The position numbers were made by a program, and so were the translations under genes. Positions 4,749 to 5,335 of a stretch of 5,335 bases of DNA are shown in pieces. The stretch's first letter is position 1. Each line of letters starts with the position of its first letter. The notes under the pieces were generated by a model. It was not told the origin of the DNA and did not search any database. It worked only from the letters and a program-made list of their open reading frames with translations. The stretch comes from Leucobacter sp. (GTDB taxonomy: Bacteria; Actinomycetota; Actinomycetes; Actinomycetales; Microbacteriaceae): NCBI GenBank assembly GCA_012510755.1, contig JAAZHL010000077.1:1-5335 (forward strand), written 5' to 3'.

Positions 4749-5327
4749 ATGACAGCTGAACGTGTGGAAACGGCGATCGCAGAGGCGCTCGCCCAGCTTC
4801 GCAGGCGCGCAGGTGCGCCGCAGCGTGGTGACGGCTCGCTTTATGGCGGTGATGTGCTTCGCGGTCATGGCTCGCATGACGACGTCGACTCATCTGGTAA
4901 CGGTGGCTCGCACAGAAACTTGGGTTCGCGCCGTGGCGGGGGAGGTCATCACGAGCATGGCGGGCCCGCATTGCGCCGCCTGCTCAAACGACTCGCCGAC
5001 GAGCGTGAAGCGATGAGTGTGAGCGATATTGCCTCAGAAATCGGTGTCGACCAGCCGAGGGCGTCACGTCTCGTTGCGCAAGGGGTTGAGCTGGGGCTCC
5101 TGCGCAGAGAAGCCGACCCGTCAGACGCACGGCGAACGCGCATTGCGTTGACTGAGCAAGGCGCGGCACACGCTCAGGCTCACCGAGAGGCGGCAGAGCG
5201 TGCGGTGGCTGCTGCCCTAGGGGGCTTCACCGAAGCAGAGCAGCGGCAGCTTGCGAGCCTGCTTGCCCGGTTTGCGGAAGCGTGGCAAGCGGGGCCGAAT
5301 CATGACGGCCGGGCCGACGGCGAATGA
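4749..5327 (+). CDS. MarR-family transcriptional regulator with Gly/His-rich insert
   Basis: This 192-residue winged-helix repressor has a short first helix (3-22), then a low-complexity insert (about 26-72) with roughly sixteen Gly and six His (H40, H43, H55, H67, H68, H70). The DNA-binding core follows: helix PALRRLLKRLADE (73-85), SVSDIASEIGV (90-100), recognition helix DQPRASRLVAQGVELGLL (101-118), and the wing with the MarR hallmark READPSDARRTRIALTEQG (120-138). Helices 139-155 and 161-181 complete the dimer interface. MarR proteins bind palindromes as dimers and are released by ligands or oxidants. This type, with a Gly/His loop between the first two helices, recurs in actinobacteria, but its signal is not established. 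The insert could bind metal. It is divergent from the His-rich gene, and both promoters lie within the ATGT/ACAT repeat cluster. A possible downstream gene overlaps its 3' end. Confidence 0.9.
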   Translation: MTAERVETAIAEALAQLRRRAGAPQRGDGSLYGGDVLRGHGSHDDVDSSGNGGSHRNLGSRRGGGGHHEHGGPALRRLLKRLADEREAMSVSDIASEIGVDQPRASRLVAQGVELGLLRREADPSDARRTRIALTEQGAAHAQAHREAAERAVAAALGGFTEAEQRQLASLLARFAEAWQAGPNHDGRADGE

Positions 5328-5335
5328 CTCTGCAG
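5302..5335 (+). CDS. Probable start of a gene coupled to the MarR gene (truncated by window end)
   Basis: Two starts are possible after or within the MarR 3' end. ATG 5302 would overlap MarR by 26 nt and read MTAGPTANDSA up to the window edge, with a GGGG stretch (5291-5294) upstream. ATG 5324 overlaps the MarR stop as ATGA and reads MTLQ. Both are open to the edge. Genes in this place after such MarR regulators are often exporters, but nothing here shows that. Confidence 0.4.
   Translation, partial: MTAGPTANDSA

Overview
The window looks like chromosomal DNA from a high-GC Gram-positive bacterium (Actinomycetota, plausibly Microbacteriaceae-like). The basis is GC-biased codons, a TTG start overlapping a stop, apparently leaderless starts, a stand-alone siderophore-interacting (SIP)-like protein, and a MarR regulator with a Gly/His-rich insert. 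The lineage is an inference from style, because no RNA gene or other taxonomic marker is present.

Layout, left to right. (1) 1-323, plus strand: the 3' end of a gene whose product ends in an NPCBM/NEW2-like beta-sandwich domain. (2) 320-2824, plus strand: an 834-residue secreted, membrane-anchored protein overlapping the first gene by 4 nt. It carries a von Willebrand factor A domain with an intact metal site, a middle Ig-like segment, an SGNH/GDSL esterase domain of the SEST type, a C-terminal Ig-like repeat and one membrane segment. (3) 2913-3452, plus strand: an NADPH-dependent FMN reductase-type flavoprotein. (4) 3453-3609: a convergent intergenic region with three consecutive stem-loops and a short tandem repeat. 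(5) 3610-4059, minus strand: a small SIP C-terminal-domain-like protein, probably leaderless, with a weak DtxR/IdeR-like box over its -10. (6) 4149-4658, minus strand: an unrecognised basic protein with a strongly His-rich tail. (7) 4659-4748: an AT-rich divergent promoter/operator region with repeated ATGT/ACAT elements. (8) 4749-5327, plus strand: a MarR-family regulator with a Gly/His-rich insert. (9) About 5302 to the end: the probable start of a further gene coupled to the MarR gene.

Two groups look functionally coherent. The first two genes appear to form a cell-surface unit (carbohydrate- or ligand-binding fold plus adhesion/hydrolase protein). The second group is a divergent pair: the His-rich MarR and the His-rich basic protein share one compact repeat-rich control region, which suggests autoregulated control and possibly metal responsiveness. 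This pair is the best candidate for something undescribed. The N-terminal third of the His-rich protein may also be read in a shifted frame relative to its ancestor. The FMN reductase and the SIP-like protein could both touch flavin/iron redox chemistry, but they are convergent and nothing in the sequence links them directly.
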